Translations under genes and position numbers: made by a program
From: Marsupella aquatica
Taxonomy: Eukaryota; Marchantiophyta
Reading direction: 5' to 3'
Length of the DNA: 64,000 bases
Assembly: GCA_973895155.1 (NCBI GenBank)
Contig: OZ316895.1
Span: forward strand, 2,046,001 to 2,110,000
Notes under the pieces: model-generated
Databases searched by the model: none
Told to the model about the DNA's origin: nothing
What the model saw: the letters and a program-made list of their open reading frames with translations, nothing else
Part shown: piece by piece, positions 1 to 13,412 of the stretch
Numbering within the stretch: the stretch's first letter is position 1
Layout: each line of letters starts with the position of its first letter

Positions 1-117
1 CTCAAATGCTGGTCTTGTATCACTTACATTGGAAAAAAATTTGAAATCTTTGGAATAGAGCTTTATACTATGGAGTATACTTCTTGTTCATGCTTTATGA
101 TCTGAATTATAAATAAT

Positions 118-245
118 AGCCCCATGCCTGGGGTTGCACAAAAGATGTCAAGGTGAAAAAGGATGTTGAGGTGAGGAAAAAGAAGTGGAGGTGAATAAAG
201 ATGTTAAGGCAAGGAAAAGATGTTGAGAAGAGAAAAAGATATTGT
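118..245. repeat. Decayed Helitron-like end with GATGTTGAGGTGA minisatellite
   Basis: A GTTGCACAAAAGATGT phrase is followed by imperfect 15-18 bp units around AAAGATGTTGAGGTGA. The same phrase followed by a minisatellite occurs at 34855 and 63447, where the Helitron-like terminus is better kept. Here the hairpin arm and CTAG end are degraded. Confidence 0.4.
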
Positions 246-1327
246 TGCAAAAGTGATAAGAGAGATAGGCCCCATTCTAATGGCAACACATGGCATTCAC
301 ATAAAGCATATGTCATCATGCCCCTTCTTAGAGAATCTTTGTGCATACCAAAATATTTTGTGTTGTTTGGGTTAGAGATATTGTTTTTGACAAATGAAAG
401 ACAAGGATTAAAGGGCTTATAAATCCAAGGTCATGGAATCTTCTCTCCCAAAGTGATTTTGTAAAGGGATGACATCCACTTTTGGCGTGATAGGGTATTA
501 TAGTAGTAAGATTTCATTTCATGAACTTTCATCTGGGTTGTTTTCTTGTACTAATTATTTTAATTTCCAATTTCCAATAATCTGGAACTTCTGTGGTAAC
601 GTACTCGCCATTTTAGGATACTAATTCCAAAATGGCTCAAAGATCTCAGAGATTGTCTGGCCCCAACACATTATTGACCTTATTGCCTTGTGTTGGAGTT
701 TTGTTCGTGGAGTGTCTTTTAAATTTCTCTCACAGGCCACTGACCTGGAATCCTGGATTCAGTGCTGATGTTCGTGCTAGATTTGTCTTTAGTTTGTCTT
801 TTAACTTATGTTTGGCAATATATACAGAAGCGTGTTTTATCACACTGCTCTCACACGCTAGCTACAGTAGCTGTTTCTCCATTTGTCACACCGTATCGAG
901 TCGCTCATTGCTCAATCCTGCTCAGTTCCTGTGTATAAGGTGCCCCTGTGAATATCCTGGCAATGACTCGTAGAACTCGTTGAATGAATCTCTGTCGATC
1001 TCTAAATTGTGGGGGAGCCTTGAATACTTGGATTCCCAGCTCAACTCCAATTATGGGCGATACACGTGGGCTACAATCGAACTAGGACTGTAAAAGCAAA
1101 AACTAATGGAACACTGAGGAAATTTTCATTTCAAACCTCAACCTGTGGGCATCTCATTAGCGGCTAACTTCGAGGAGAAGGACCCACCCACTGCAAAACA
1201 TAACTAGTATGTGGGTCCAGCCCAATTCTTTTTTGGGTTGATGGTGCATTCAATAGAGTGTTGTGTATGGGCTAGATCACATTGTCAAAGTGCATTCAAA
1301 GGAGTGTTCTATATATGTATATATATG
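246..1327. other. No gene seen
   Basis: AT-rich intergenic DNA. The open frame at 632-973 on the plus strand has no recognisable domain, no Kozak context and no splice support, so I treat it as chance. Confidence 0.5.
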
Positions 1328-1329
1328 TA

Positions 1330-1880
1330 GGCTACCGTCTTCCCCCGAACACAGCGCCCGGGCGTTGTGTTTGAAAGTTGAAAATTTAGTGTCCTTATAC
1401 AAAAAAACATGTTTTCTTCGAACACAACGCCACTTTTACACAGCGCCCGGGCGCTGTGTTCGAATTTGGCATTGTGTTTGGGGATGACGTTGTGTTTGAA
1501 CTTGGGCACTATGTTTGAATGAGGGGTTTGCTGTAGTGTCTTCCGTTACAATGAAGTGTTCGAAGTTGACATTATGTTGTCCGAGTGAGGACATTGTGAA
1601 AGCAAACAAAAAGTTATCGACAATGAGCGCACTGAAAGCAAATATGTTTCACATAATAATTATATGCTTACCATTATAATTATATGCCACTATTCAAACA
1701 CAACGTTAATTTTGAAACACAACGCCAATATTAGAACACAACGCCACATGTTACAAAAATCCAAAACAAAGTGTCAAAACTCAAACACAACGCCCAGGGC
1801 TCACTAATCGAATATAACGCCCCTTGACTCACTATTCGAATATAGCGCCCGGGCGCTGTGTTCGGGGGAAGACGGTAGGT
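1330..1880. mobile_element. MITE with 33-bp perfect terminal inverted repeats
   Basis: The arms at 1332-1364 and 1846-1878 are exact reverse complements over 33 bp. They begin CTACCGTCTTCCCCCGAAC and end in the GC palindrome GCGCCCGGGCG. A TA dinucleotide flanks both ends (1328-1329 and 1881-1882), which fits a 2-bp target duplication. The interior has no coding capacity and repeats AACACAACGCC-like phrases in both orientations. The flanks also share an imperfect direct repeat (CAAAGTGCATTCAAAGGAG). The superfamily is not certain; the TA duplication would fit a Tc1/mariner- or Stowaway-type origin. Confidence 0.75.
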
Positions 1881-1882
1881 TA

Positions 1883-3260
1883 GATTGCCAAAGTGCATTG
1901 AAAGGAGCATTATAAATCTGTCATTTTAAATTCATGTGCATAAAATCTAATTTTGGTAAGAATGACATCTATTAAAGCTCATCTATAATAATAAAAGGAT
2001 GCCACAAGAAAAATGATGGCTTGGATTTAATCACTAGTTGCAAATATCTATGATATTATCTTGGGCAACATAGTTTGAAGATTCAATTTGTTAATACATG
2101 CTAATAAACCAAAATTCTCATCAATGTCCTAATGATCATGGCAAGTGGAAACAAAGACAAAAACCATAAGTGTAGAATCATCATAGGTGTTGGAGAGAGA
2201 GGTCATATAGACCAACTTTCATGGGACTATGAACACTTGTTCTCTTGCATGATGTGGATTATATAATCAATTGTACTTTATGATGTTATTTTGTCTTATT
2301 ATTAAATGTAGCTTTCTCCATTATGTAGAGATTATAACTAACAAACTGAACAAAAATAGGTTGGATAGGAGAATTAGTGATGTTGTGTTCAATATTTATG
2401 GACTAATTTGTGGTTGTGGAGGCTGATTGGAGTTGAACTCATGACTCTTTTGGTGTGCCTAGGGTGATCATAGTGAGGTTTAATAGCATACTTCAAGCTA
2501 GGTGGGAGTATGGTTTACAAGAGACATTCAAGCTTGGAGGCGTACATCAAGTGGCAGAGTATTTTTTGTATGGCTCTCATCATGTGACCCAGGTAGGTTT
2601 GTAACATTGCATGTTTTGTTTAATAATTACAGTTTGTATGGATTTTATTAGTTGTGAAGTGGCCCAATGTCCTTTCAATTCAATGGTTGAGCCCCCCTCT
2701 TCACCCTTTCTTGAGATGAAGATTTTAATCTTGGTTGCTAGACAAACTTGGGAGAGTTTACGAATTATTTTATAATCAATAGCAAGCTCAACTTTTTGAC
2801 AACACTTGAAATACAGGTTTGCCTTCTTTCTCTTCTCTCCTTATGGTCCAGAAGTGTGATTGCTAATATATTTTGTGATAAAAATATTTCAAATATTTGT
2901 TCAATTCCAAGATTTCACCTTAGTCCATTGATTTTTGATAATTATTTCTAGATAAAAGAAAGTGAAAAGTTCTAATTTGCAACATGATATTCAGATCTAA
3001 ACTTAGTGAACTGTTTGACCTGGAAATTGGAGTTTCATATTTTACTTGTAAATACTTTTTCAGATCTTGACAACTGAAAAGATGTAAATATTGATAGTCT
3101 ATCTAAGGAACTTTGTTACAAAGAAAGGCATAAGAAGACTTTAGATTGAGAGTTATTTCCTTTTGAAATTCCTTTTCCAATAGAAATAGCAAAAGCAAGA
3201 TCAACATTTGATTCTACTCTTAACATAACATTGTCTTTATGTTAAAAATTAAGAAGATCA
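1883..3260. other. No gene seen
   Basis: AT-rich intergenic sequence. No open frame with domain or splice support was found on either strand. Confidence 0.5.
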
Positions 3261-3535
3261 CAAGTTAAGGCATCTTGGTGCCCACATCCAGAAGGTTGGT
3301 GTACTTTTTGACCCCAATTATACCTTTAAACTTAACAAGGTTACAAGTTAAGGCATTCTGGTGCACACATCCGCAAGGGTCGGTGTACTGTTTGACCCCA
3401 ATTGTAACTTTAACATTAATAAGGTTACAAGTTAAGGCATTATGGTGCACACATCCGCAACGGTCGGTGTACTGTTTGACCCCAATTGTAACTTTGAAAT
3501 TGATAAGGTTATGAGTTAAGATATTAAGGTGCACA
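3261..3535. repeat. 84-bp tandem repeat, about 3.3 copies
   Basis: The phrase CAAGTTAAGGCAT (fourth copy altered) starts at 3261, 3344, 3428 and 3512, giving a period of 83-84 bp. Since 84 is a multiple of three, open frames persist on both strands. These frames are repeat artefacts, not genes. Confidence 0.85.
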
Positions 3536-3540
3536 CATCC

Positions 3541-5249
3541 TTAAGTAGGCTTAGCGTAACTGAGATTGGATTACGATAAATTGTCATATCAATATATTTT
3601 TAACTCACAATTTGGAGCTAAGTTTGAGCTCCAACTTTAATGCTAGATTCCCCAGCTTTACTCTATCCCATAGAGAATGTTCAGTCCATTTGGTTGAGTA
3701 GAACAAAAATGATTTATTTTAGAGATCCATGTTGATTTTGGCTTCAACTTAGTTGACCCACATTACTGGCCCATATTTAATAATTACTCTTTTGAGTGAC
3801 AACTAGCATAGATTTGACATGCATTATACTTCTCACACACACTACTATTCTTGCACGTGCCTCCATTCTCGCACATATGGCAATTTTTACACAAGTGACT
3901 TTATTGTGCATCAACCCAGTTGCACAACTCTCATCATTGATCAACAAACATCAATGGTTAAGACTAGCTTGTTATCTTATTTTATTACCCAAAGTACTAT
4001 CCAAGTTTTTGTTTAAATTTGGCATCAAAGAATGTGTATCATTCTTGCAAATGAACCCAACATTTTCTTCACAGTTGCCACACGAGTGTCTTGAATGCTC
4101 ACACGAGTGATACAACACGTTGTGCAATCTCCACCATTGATAAGTAAAATCCAACGGATAAGAATGAATGGATGACATGGAATATTCTCTGAATTTATAA
4201 ATTTGCAAGAGTCTCTAACTGGACCCGTAATGAGTGACAAAACAACGCTGAAGCTCAAAGTTCAATTTCCCCAAGGCTGGCTGATTTACTGGACTAATTA
4301 GCTTGAACCAATTTCTGGATTTCCTGCAATTAAAAACTGTAATACAAAATCACTTTTTATTACAATGGCGTCTTAAAGAATATAGGATTCTCTACGCCTA
4401 AAGAAATGGGCAAAGCCAAGCTAGAAGGGGCAATGAAAAACTTCAAATCATAGAGTTTTTTGTGCCAAAAAAAAAAGCAGCAAAGCAAAGCATAGCAGAG
4501 CTAGAAAGGGTAATGAAAAACCAGTATGTGGGTCTAGTTGTGAATTGTTTAGTAACATCATTGAGCTTTAAATTTCCAACCACTTTTCTCTCAATTGGAC
4601 TCTACCAAAAGGAAAGTTGTTTGATGTGATAAGGGAAGGTGGGGGAGGGAGAATTAGGATGTAGGGTTCTTTTACAAGTGCCCCATCCATAACAACATTG
4701 TTGAGAGTAGCAAGGGTTAACAACTTAATTGTTGATACTTAACTCAAGCAAGTGGTTAAATAGGTTAACTCTCCTAACACAATGTACTTTACCATGAATT
4801 AGTGCTGCTAAGGTTAGACTAGTGGGGAGGGCCTATACCTTGGAGGAACACTTCATTGTGCCCACACTAGATATCAATGGTGAAGAGTTGGAGAGTGGAG
4901 AGAGAGAAGAGTATAGTGTTATGGAGCTCAGCATGTGATTTGTCAAGCTATGGCCAATGTATGGTGTTAATATATTTAGTCAATTTTTCCTTTTGGTCAA
5001 GGACGCACCCTAAACAGGGTGAACCAAACTTCTTTAAGTCAACACATGTATCTCAACACAACTAGCAATAAGGATGTCCATTCATATGCGAAAAGACATT
5101 CATTACACAACCCTTCCATGCCACATTGATTTGTAGATTGATTGAATTGTTTTTTTTTTTTGAGGAATAAAGGGGGAAAGAGGGTGAGGACCACTCAAAC
5201 CCAAATAAACAAGAGAGCAAGCACTCCTATAATGAATACTGTTTTTCTT
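3541..5249. other. No gene seen; dispersed-repeat remnants
   Basis: AT-rich. The phrase AGAGTCTCTAACTGGACCCGTAA at about 4207 recurs with one change at about 8335, and the surrounding 300 bp are loosely similar. This suggests two old copies of one dispersed element. No supported gene. Confidence 0.45.
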
Positions 5250-6260
5250 TAGGTCCTCCTAGGTCAGATCTGCCTGGGTCAAATCAGCTTAGAAGGCATT
5301 TAATTATGTCTTATGTGGCATACTAATCAGACAAATGTGGGCTATCTTTGCCTATTTTTTATTCTTGACCCCATGCTCCATTGGTACTAAGATTTTGCCA
5401 CAGTATATATGGTCACCATGTCTATCTATGAGCTCTAAAACTTTCAACTTTTAAATCAAGTACAAATGAAAGTAAAAAATGCTGGACCCTGCTCTAAGTT
5501 TTGAATTCAGCATATATAACATCAGAAAATGTCAATTTGGCTTAGGTAAGGTCGGCTGGGGTCAGATCTGCTTAGGTCAGGTCAACTTAAGGTCACCTTA
5601 GATAAAGCAGCTCAAGTGAAATCATCTTAGGTAAATCACCCTAAGAAGAGAGTTGTGTACAGTGTGACAAACTGATCATTGGCTATCTTTGTCTCCCGCT
5701 TTGTCTATTTTATATATCTTTGAATGTACATTTTGATGTCTCAACTTCAAGTTCCAATGATACTCAATTTTTACCAGAGTATACGGCTATGTCTATACTA
5801 TTAGATAGTAAACTCACACCTTTTTTATCCAATAGAAATGAAATAAAAAATGCACAACGTTGGTAAGAATTTTGAAGTTAGCTTAGATAGATTAGGTTGG
5901 CAACGGTCAACTTGGCTTAGACAAGGTTTTTTCTGGTCAGATTGGCTCAGTTGAGGTCAGCTCAGGTCTGATCTGCCTGTGTCAACTTGGCTTAAGGTCG
6001 GCTTAGGTAAATTTGCTTAGAAGGCATTTGTGTCACAATATGTGTGTTCAGTGGAAAACTAAACATTGACTAGCTTTGCGTTTGCCTTATTCTTAACTTT
6101 TACCTTCATTGGTACTTACTAAGATTTTATTAAAATAGACCACCATGTCTATTCTGTAAGTGATAAACTTGGAGTTATTTTTATCCATTGCAATATAAAT
6201 GAATTTAAAAAGCACAAAAATGATCTAAATGATGAAGTTGGCTTAGTCAGCTTCAGTGCA
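5250..6260. repeat. Degenerate repeats built on GGTCAGNTNNGCTTAGGTC
   Basis: Three diverged blocks alternate with runs of GGTCAG, GGCTTAGG and AGCTCAGGTC phrases at about 5260-5290, 5545-5640 and 5885-6020. Each is followed by a shared AT-rich stretch containing GGCTATCTTTG- and ACCATGTCTAT-like words. The period is about 340 bp, with heavy divergence. Confidence 0.5.
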
Positions 6261-6819
6261 CAAGCAAGTTTTGCTTGATTGGCGGGGAATCACACTCCTG
6301 CAATCCACTTAGAGTCCTCCTAAGAAAAGTTCTGAAGAGTTGCACACAAGGACATCCAACAAGTTGTAACTTAAAGCCAACTAACACATCATTTGAATTT
6401 TTTCATACCCTCATCCCTCAAGAAGCCCAAGAAGGAGCCTGTCCCAAACATTTAACACTACTACAAACACTGTAGATAAGTCCAACCTGATTTGAAGGTT
6501 CTCATGTGCCCTTGTTGCGTAGTGCATCCTTAGATCAACTACAGGCTTCAGGGGCACCAAAAAGAATGGAATTGGATACTTTGTCACTATTTTATGTTAA
6601 GTCATTATAATCCCACTATTTACACTCTTGATTAACCAAAGTAACTCTGGCTAGCTAGTTGGAATGATCCAATGGTGGAACCATTGAGTGTTGCAAGGAC
6701 TTGAGGGTAAAATATTAGTTGAGGTTTAATTTTGGTAATGTTATATAATTCCTATCATCAGCCATTAAGGGCTCTTCAGGACATATTTGAAGTTTTGGGT
6801 GATTGGTTGTAATGCAAAA

Positions 6820-7085
6820 CTAGCTCAATACCTGTGCATTACACCAGAGATATTGTTATGCAAATTGAAGATGTTCTAGTGTAAAAGATGTCATTACCCA
6901 AAAGATGACATTACATAAAAGATGACATTACATAAAAGATGATATTGCATAAAAGATGTCCTTGTGCAAAAGATGTACAAAATATATCATTGCAGAAAGT
7001 ATGCTGTTATGCAAAGGATGTTACAGTGGAATAAAAGATATAGGTATGTAAAAGAATATGTTGCATACAAATTATCATTGCGTTC
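6820..7085 (-). mobile_element. Helitron-like 3' end (decayed) with AAAAGATG minisatellite
   Basis: CTAG at 6820-6823 is followed by CTCAATACCTGTGCATTACAC, a decayed version of the hairpin seen intact at 63447. About 20 imperfect 16-20 bp units (AAAAGATGACATTACAT type) follow. Read on the minus strand this is hairpin, then GGTATTGAG, then CTAG, then T, as at Helitron 3' ends. The 5' end was not identified. Confidence 0.5.
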
Positions 7086-9084
7086 CCCTTTTCTCATCCA
7101 TTGAGCTTTGAAGGCCATGTCTTCCCATCCATGTGCCTTCTACTTTCTCCTTCATCATCGCCCCTTTTTTTTTCCAGTCTCTTTGACCCCTTCCATGTTT
7201 TGCTTCACAGTCTTTTGTTGGCATGAAAAAAGTCAAAATTTGGAAAACAACCATGATAGTGCAAAAGTCTCCTCATTTTGGTTGGGTTGTTAGTGTTGTA
7301 AAATTGTTATTAGTTTGATCATTGTTGTTGTTGTCCGCGGTCCTCACTTATTTTCTTTCGACCCATAATGCATGAATAAGTAAAAGGTTTTTTTATTGGA
7401 TTTTGTGAAAGACTAATAAATTTTTGTGGACGAACACTAGGGCTGTTTTAATCAATTTCTGAATAAGAATATTCTGAAAAGTCAAAAGAATTAGTGGTTA
7501 ACAAAAATGAGCGATTAAAATTTTTACTTATGTTTAATGTGTTGTTGCCCCAAAATTTTGTGTGTGATATGAGACCCCCTGGGCGTAAGGCCCTCGAGAT
7601 TATTGTTGTGAAAGTGTTGCTATTGGGGAGAGAAAAGGTTTGTGCATGGGCACGTGCGGCGGGTGTCCATGTATGGTCACGCAATATGAGGGAGTGTTTT
7701 TATTTTATTTTTATTAATTTATTAATTTATTAATTTATTTATTAATTTATTTTTTTATTTGTAGGTGACTGTTAATATGTATATTTAAATAATAGTCTAG
7801 ATATTCAGATTTTTCCAAAATTTCCAAATTTTATTTTAATTTTCGTTTTGGGCAGATGCGAGCAGGCATTGTGACAGACATTTGAGGTGTGAGGAGAGTC
7901 TAGGCGGATCTGATGGTACCTAAAAAATCCATTTTTGATAAAGGGCTAGGATTGACTCTTTTTTTCCTTATTTTGTACCCTCATTCCATTATGACATGGT
8001 TAAGAAAAATGAGGGACATGCATCTATTTTTTGGTATGACATGATCTAAGATTCTAATACAATCTGACACGGGTTCTCATTTTTGTCCCACATGATTCTG
8101 CATACAAGTGTCCCCACATGCAAGGAATACACAAATGTTCCCACAAACAAGAAATCTAGATGCTCCAATTAGAAACATCCAATGGCTGAGAATCAAGTAT
8201 TCACTTTTGTCCCACATGAGTGTTCACACAAGTGCTCACACATGAAAAGAATCCAGATGGTTCAATTAGATGGATCCAATGGTTTAGAATTTATGGGATG
8301 ATGTGGATTTTTCACAGAATTTTCACAATTACAAGAGTCTCTAACTAGACCCGTAACAATGGCAAAAGGGGCAGGAGAATAATTATTTGTATACTCCATT
8401 TGATACTCCTCATCCCCGAGAGAACTCTTATATACAAGGGTTTACATTTTTATATTGAACTAAAAATTAAGTTGGCTATAAGAAAAATTCCAATTTGAGA
8501 AAACTTTGGGTTTACACTTAAAGAAAATTTGAAGTCATATAAAAGGTTTGTTTTCTTCTTTCTTCACATAAAATTAAAAAATATTATTAAACATGTTGTA
8601 ATTTTTATTCAAAGATTTTGAATTTTAAGAAAAGTCCCCCAAAGCTGGCTAGTTTGGCTGTAGACCTCTATATTAAAAACAATTCATATAATTTGGTTTT
8701 GATCAAAATTTTCCCTATGATCAAAACATGTTTAATTCTTTTTACAGTTATATCTTTGGATTCCTTCAGTTGAGAGGTACAAGATTTTAGTAGGCTAAAA
8801 TGAAAAATTCTTTCACATGATCAATTGGATATAAATTCATTATAAAGAATAAAAATTGCCTTATGAAAAGGGGAGTTGCTTACCCGGGCTCCTCATCAAT
8901 GTTCTTGCAAGTAGAGTTCCTTCATTTGATCTCCTCAAGGTACTTTTAAGTTCATGGTCCACTGCCATTGTCTTCTTTGTATTTATTATTTGTATTCCCC
9001 TAGTACCCCAATGTATTCCCCTTTTCATTGCCCCTCCCCACAGTATTGGCACAATTGAATATATATTTGGATGCGATAACAAGG
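7086..9084. other. No gene seen
   Basis: AT-rich, with ATTTATTAATTT simple repeats near 7700-7760. The segment at 8150-8350 resembles 4090-4230. Short open frames on both strands overlap each other and carry no domain. Confidence 0.5.
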
Positions 9085-9087
9085 GAG
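9085..9087. repeat. CACTA target site duplication GAG, left copy
   Basis: GAG immediately precedes the left terminus and matches the GAG at 34607-34609 immediately after the right terminus. Three base pairs is the normal duplication length for CACTA elements. Confidence 0.7.
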
Positions 9088-9118
9088 TGCTAGTAGAAAA
9101 CACTGTATTTTATGACGG
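9088..9118 (+). repeat. CACTA left terminal inverted repeat
   Basis: It reads TGCTAGTAGAAAACACTG and continues to TTTTATGACGG. It aligns base for base with the reverse complement of 34577-34606, with substitutions. The canonical CACTAG start has become TGCTAG. Confidence 0.75.
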
Positions 9119-9800
9119 AAACAATGACTATTAATCAGGTCTTTTTAACAAAACAATGACGCAATCGTTCTTGTCTTTCCAGACACGTCACAACGGACAT
9201 TTTGGTCACGGTCCTTTTGGACAAATGACATTAAAAACATGTGGTCATTTCATACTATCCTAAATGACCATTTTTATGATATGGTCATAAATGTTGAACG
9301 GTCCAAAATGACGACAAAAATCACCATCTACGGTCAATTGCCGTTGACCGTCGACGATCCCCGTACCCAATCACACAATGACACGTGGCAATCAAAAAAC
9401 AAATAACATTGGTCATTTTGGACTTGTCTAAAATGACGTACATTATATAACAAATCAAATAGTGACACGTGGTTCAAAGAGGATTCACCATTTGGCAATA
9501 TATTTGTGTCATTTTGGACGTGTCCAAAATGACTACGGTATAAACAAGTCATATTGAGACACGTGGTTCAATTGGGAGGAGACACGTAAAGATACACATT
9601 AGTCATTAATGACATGTCTTGAATGACATAAAGTGAGTCATAGTGGACTTGTTTATGATGACCATGAGAACGGTCATTGTATATGTCATTCTTTGAATCA
9701 TTTAGTCTATGTCTTTAATGACCAGAGTTGAGTCATATTGGTCACAAAGATAGTTATGGATAATGACCATTACATCAGTCATTCTAGCCAGTCATTCAGG
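9119..9800. repeat. CACTA left subterminal repeat region
   Basis: About 0.7 kb is packed with short motifs in both orientations: AATGAC, GTCATT, TTTTGGAC with GTCCAAAATGAC, and GACACGTGG. Subterminal repeats like these bind TNPA-type proteins in En/Spm elements. The binding role here is inferred from position and motif density. Confidence 0.7.
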
Positions 9801-10275
9801 TGAAGTATTCAATGATTTGGAGAAATTCAAATTTAAGTGATCATGATAGATAAAACTTCATGTCAATCAAAAATCATACATTACAAAGCCATTCAATAGA
9901 TTTGTTGAATGAAAACTTAAAGAAACATTCGATATATATCACAAATCCAATTGACATTCATACAAGATATTCATAAGTCTCACGGTAACTATTGAACTCA
10001 ATGCAAATTTATGAAACAAAATTACATTGACATCAATAATATTAGATTGTCAATTGTTACAACCTGACATACCAATCACTGCATGTTTATAGAAAAACAG
10101 AGTTGTCATTCTATCATGTCTATTGTTTCTTGACAGAGTGCTATTTCTATTGCTTCTTAAGCAATCTAGAGTTTCATAGGGCATTCATCCCTTTCACATC
10201 AGATAATTTAGACTGGTTCTCCCCTGCATTGGCAAATGGCAATGCCACATCTACAAACACTTCAATCACACGCAC
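9801..10275. other. CACTA 3' non-coding segment
   Basis: This lies between the left subterminal repeats and the stop codon of the TNPA-type gene. It is AT-rich and would be the 3' untranslated region of the minus-strand transcripts. No gene was seen. Confidence 0.5.
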
Positions 10276-13200
10276 TCACAAGAAAGGGCTTTCAAAATCT
10301 GCACAATGAAACTTATCTTCTCCTGGCAGCCCTGTCACCTCACCTTCTGCCACTATCATGGAATTGTCCACAACGCTCTTCATCTTCACCAAATCTCCTC
10401 TTGCAAACTGTGAACAACACATTTTGTTAAAAATGCAATAAACAGAAATTGAAAGATAGAAGAACACTCAAATCAAACACACATTTACCTTTGCAATGGG
10501 GTTAGGAGACTGCATTGGTTTCTTCTGTGCAAGTGATGCATTTGCTGAGGATGCTTTCTTCCTTTTCTTCTTTCCCTTTCTAGTTGATGGAGTGTCATCC
10601 TGCTCACTTGGAACAGGAGTTTCTTTTGGCAACTCAGATGATTCTGGGGTTACATCTGGTGTCAACTGAGTCGACTTATCCTCTGGCAACTGAAAGGCAT
10701 CTGAAATGGCTTCTTTGGGCAACTTAGATGGCAAAAGGTTCACTTCCAATAATTCAGTTTGCTTCAGAGTACTGTTAGCTGTGTCAGTTGGTCTTCCCTG
10801 TGACACAGGAGGCTCCCCTAAAGATGCTGTCATAAAACACACACAAAAGAAATGCATAAACAAACATGTATACACCAGCAACATATAATCACACTAAAAA
10901 CATGCAAGAACATTATAAACATGCAATGACATATACACATCACAATAATTACATTGAATGGACAGTGTATACATGATAGAGAATTTTACCTTCATTATCG
11001 CCTGAAAAAGTAAGAGATCGCTTTCTACTACCTTGTTTGGTAGCTGTAGTCAACTTACTGTGACTAGGCACAACTGTTGGAACTTGTGCATTACTGGTTT
11101 GATGTGCCATCCACGTAGTCATCATGTTTGTCAACTCCCTCACAGTGCCTTTCAACTTAGCGACATCCAATTTCACAGCCCCAATGGCAGTGATCTCTTC
11201 TTTTGAATGTGGGGTCTGTAAATGAACCACAAACCAACACAACATTCTCACTGTCAAACTTACAAACGACACAACACTCTGTCAAATGGAGAATGATGTA
11301 CAAATCAAATTGGTATGACAATACTCACAGCTGATCCATGTCTGTATCCTTGCCCCAGTAAGCTAGCACTTTTACCCTCCCCACTTGCCAATGATGGGCT
11401 CACCTTTGCTCCCACAAAACTACCAGTTTGACCTTCTGCACTTGCCAATGATGGGCTCATTGTCACCTTTGGCAATGAACCCTGACTACCATGGTTTTCT
11501 TTCAGGTCAGATATACCTGGGCTTGATCCTCTCTTCTGCTTCTGTTCAAACACACAATGAATGAGAATCACAGAGTATGTTTTCATGAAGATTCACAAAC
11601 AAGACAGAATTGATAGTGAAAATGATAGACAATTTACCATTCTCTTTGCTGCTGCAGCATGCCCTCCTCTTCCAAAGTGAGAGGTATCTTGCACTCGTGC
11701 TCTTTTATCAGTCATCTGTTTACTCAAAGATATCAATGCTGGACTGGTAAAATGAGATACCAAAGCTGCCCATTTCTTTGGATCAACACCAGATGGCCCA
11801 GGTTTGGTTGGATCCTCATTGCAAACTTTCTTCCAATAAACATGCATTTTATGGCGCTCTCTCTTCAATATGCCACGACAATGTCTCTGGAATTTGGTCT
11901 TAATAAATTCCCCACCCACATACTTCCACTCAGCTGCCATGTTATTCCACACTGTGGTTGTATGAACTTGTGGATGATCAGTCCATTTTGGCTTTGATAC
12001 ATCAAAGACTCTGAGTACGTTGCCACGAAGTTCCTCCAGCCAGTATTGTTTGTTGCCATCAGAATCATCAATATCATTGTCATAAATCTGCATTTCACAG
12101 ACAATGTCAATTCATAACTCTGGAATTTATGCAGAGTCCAGGTTTTATACACACAACAACAGAGAGGATCAGATTTGTCTAAATCTACATTCAAAAAAAG
12201 TACAATACTCACTTTAATGTGTTTGGGCAAATCTCCATGATCCCTTCGTTGTTTGGCAGTATTATCAAACTGCTTCTTAGCATGCCTTCGTTCCCTGCGC
12301 ATCTCAGAGGCCCTGCCTGCAATGCACACACATGCATTCAATCAAAAAATATGTACATGATTGAAAAGTTGAGCAAATGCTCTTGCATATGCATGATGAG
12401 CAGATTGTGTATTACCTGAAGATCCTCTGGAATGTAGTACATCAGATTGACCTGATCTGCCTTCAGATGCTGATGGAACCACTAAACAAACACACAACAC
12501 CAAAGCACTTCAATTAATTTCATTTCCAAGTAGAATATCAACTTCCAAACACACCTGAAAAGTAGAACAGTACAATCCACTCACTTTCATATAAGAGTCC
12601 AGTGTCTGGGTCTTTCCAACATCTCACCAGCCCACCTCCACCAGGCCCAGTCTTCTTAGGACCACGATTTTGTTTCTGTACCTACATCATGGACAAACGT
12701 AAGCATATCAACATATAATTTGAAAAAGGGACAAGGATCCCTTCCTATTAGGATGATGAAGTTCAAGCATTACCTGTTGTTCACTCTCTGGTTCTGACCC
12801 TCCAATGTCAGAGTCCTCAGTGTCATACTCAGAAGGAGAACCATAGCCATCATCACCACACTCTGCCATGTTCACCTTGGTAACTTCTGATAGTCTAGAG
12901 CTCCTCCTCTTTGGCAATGTTTCAGTTGAAGTACCTTTCACCAAAGTAGGCTTTCCTCTCTCTCGTTGTACATGTGTGGTTGGGCCTCTAAGGAACAAAG
13001 CAATCATCAACATACACCAATGTAGATCAAACATACATGCAAAATGAATCTACAACACCGTAACACTAGTACTTATGTACAGGATCCATACTAGTATGAG
13101 ACCAATCTGGAATATGAAAACAGAACATGAACCTGACAACTTCATTTACTGAATGAAATTTGCAACAGACATATTAACACACACATCAGCATGCAGCCTG

Positions 13201-13318
13201 GCCCCAGTCCTAGATCATGCATAATTTTGACATTATGCTCTATGTTCCGCTTTCGGGCCTCCTCATAAGGATTCACAGAATGTGACAACCCCTGCAATCT
13301 TCCTTTCACAGGCTGCAT
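10276..13318 (-). CDS. CACTA TNPA-type protein (Transposase_24-like), multi-exon
   Basis: Probably the second transposition protein of the CACTA element, which in En/Spm binds subterminal repeats to help transposition. The likely start is ATG at 13318, in an exon with the family-typical sequence YEEARKRNIEHN and later LGLGPG. An acidic, Ser-rich exon follows (to about 12775). The core exon at about 11640-12090 has VWNNMAAEW, KKWAALVSHF and a basic RAKQ-like stretch, matching the plant Transposase_24 layout. The next exon is rich in Ser, Pro and Lys (about 10490-10830). The last exon starts FARGDLVKMKS and ends at a TGA at 10276. Donor and acceptor sites are visible for several exons, but not every junction is resolved. 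It lies about 100 bp downstream of the transposase on the same strand. Family assignment is by pattern recall, not by search. Confidence 0.7.
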
Positions 13319-13412
13319 TCACCAACTGCACAAATGGGTAAACCATTAGTCTGATTTCATATATAGTCCATACATGTAGTCCATCTATGGACTTCACACA
13401 CCTAAAACCTAT

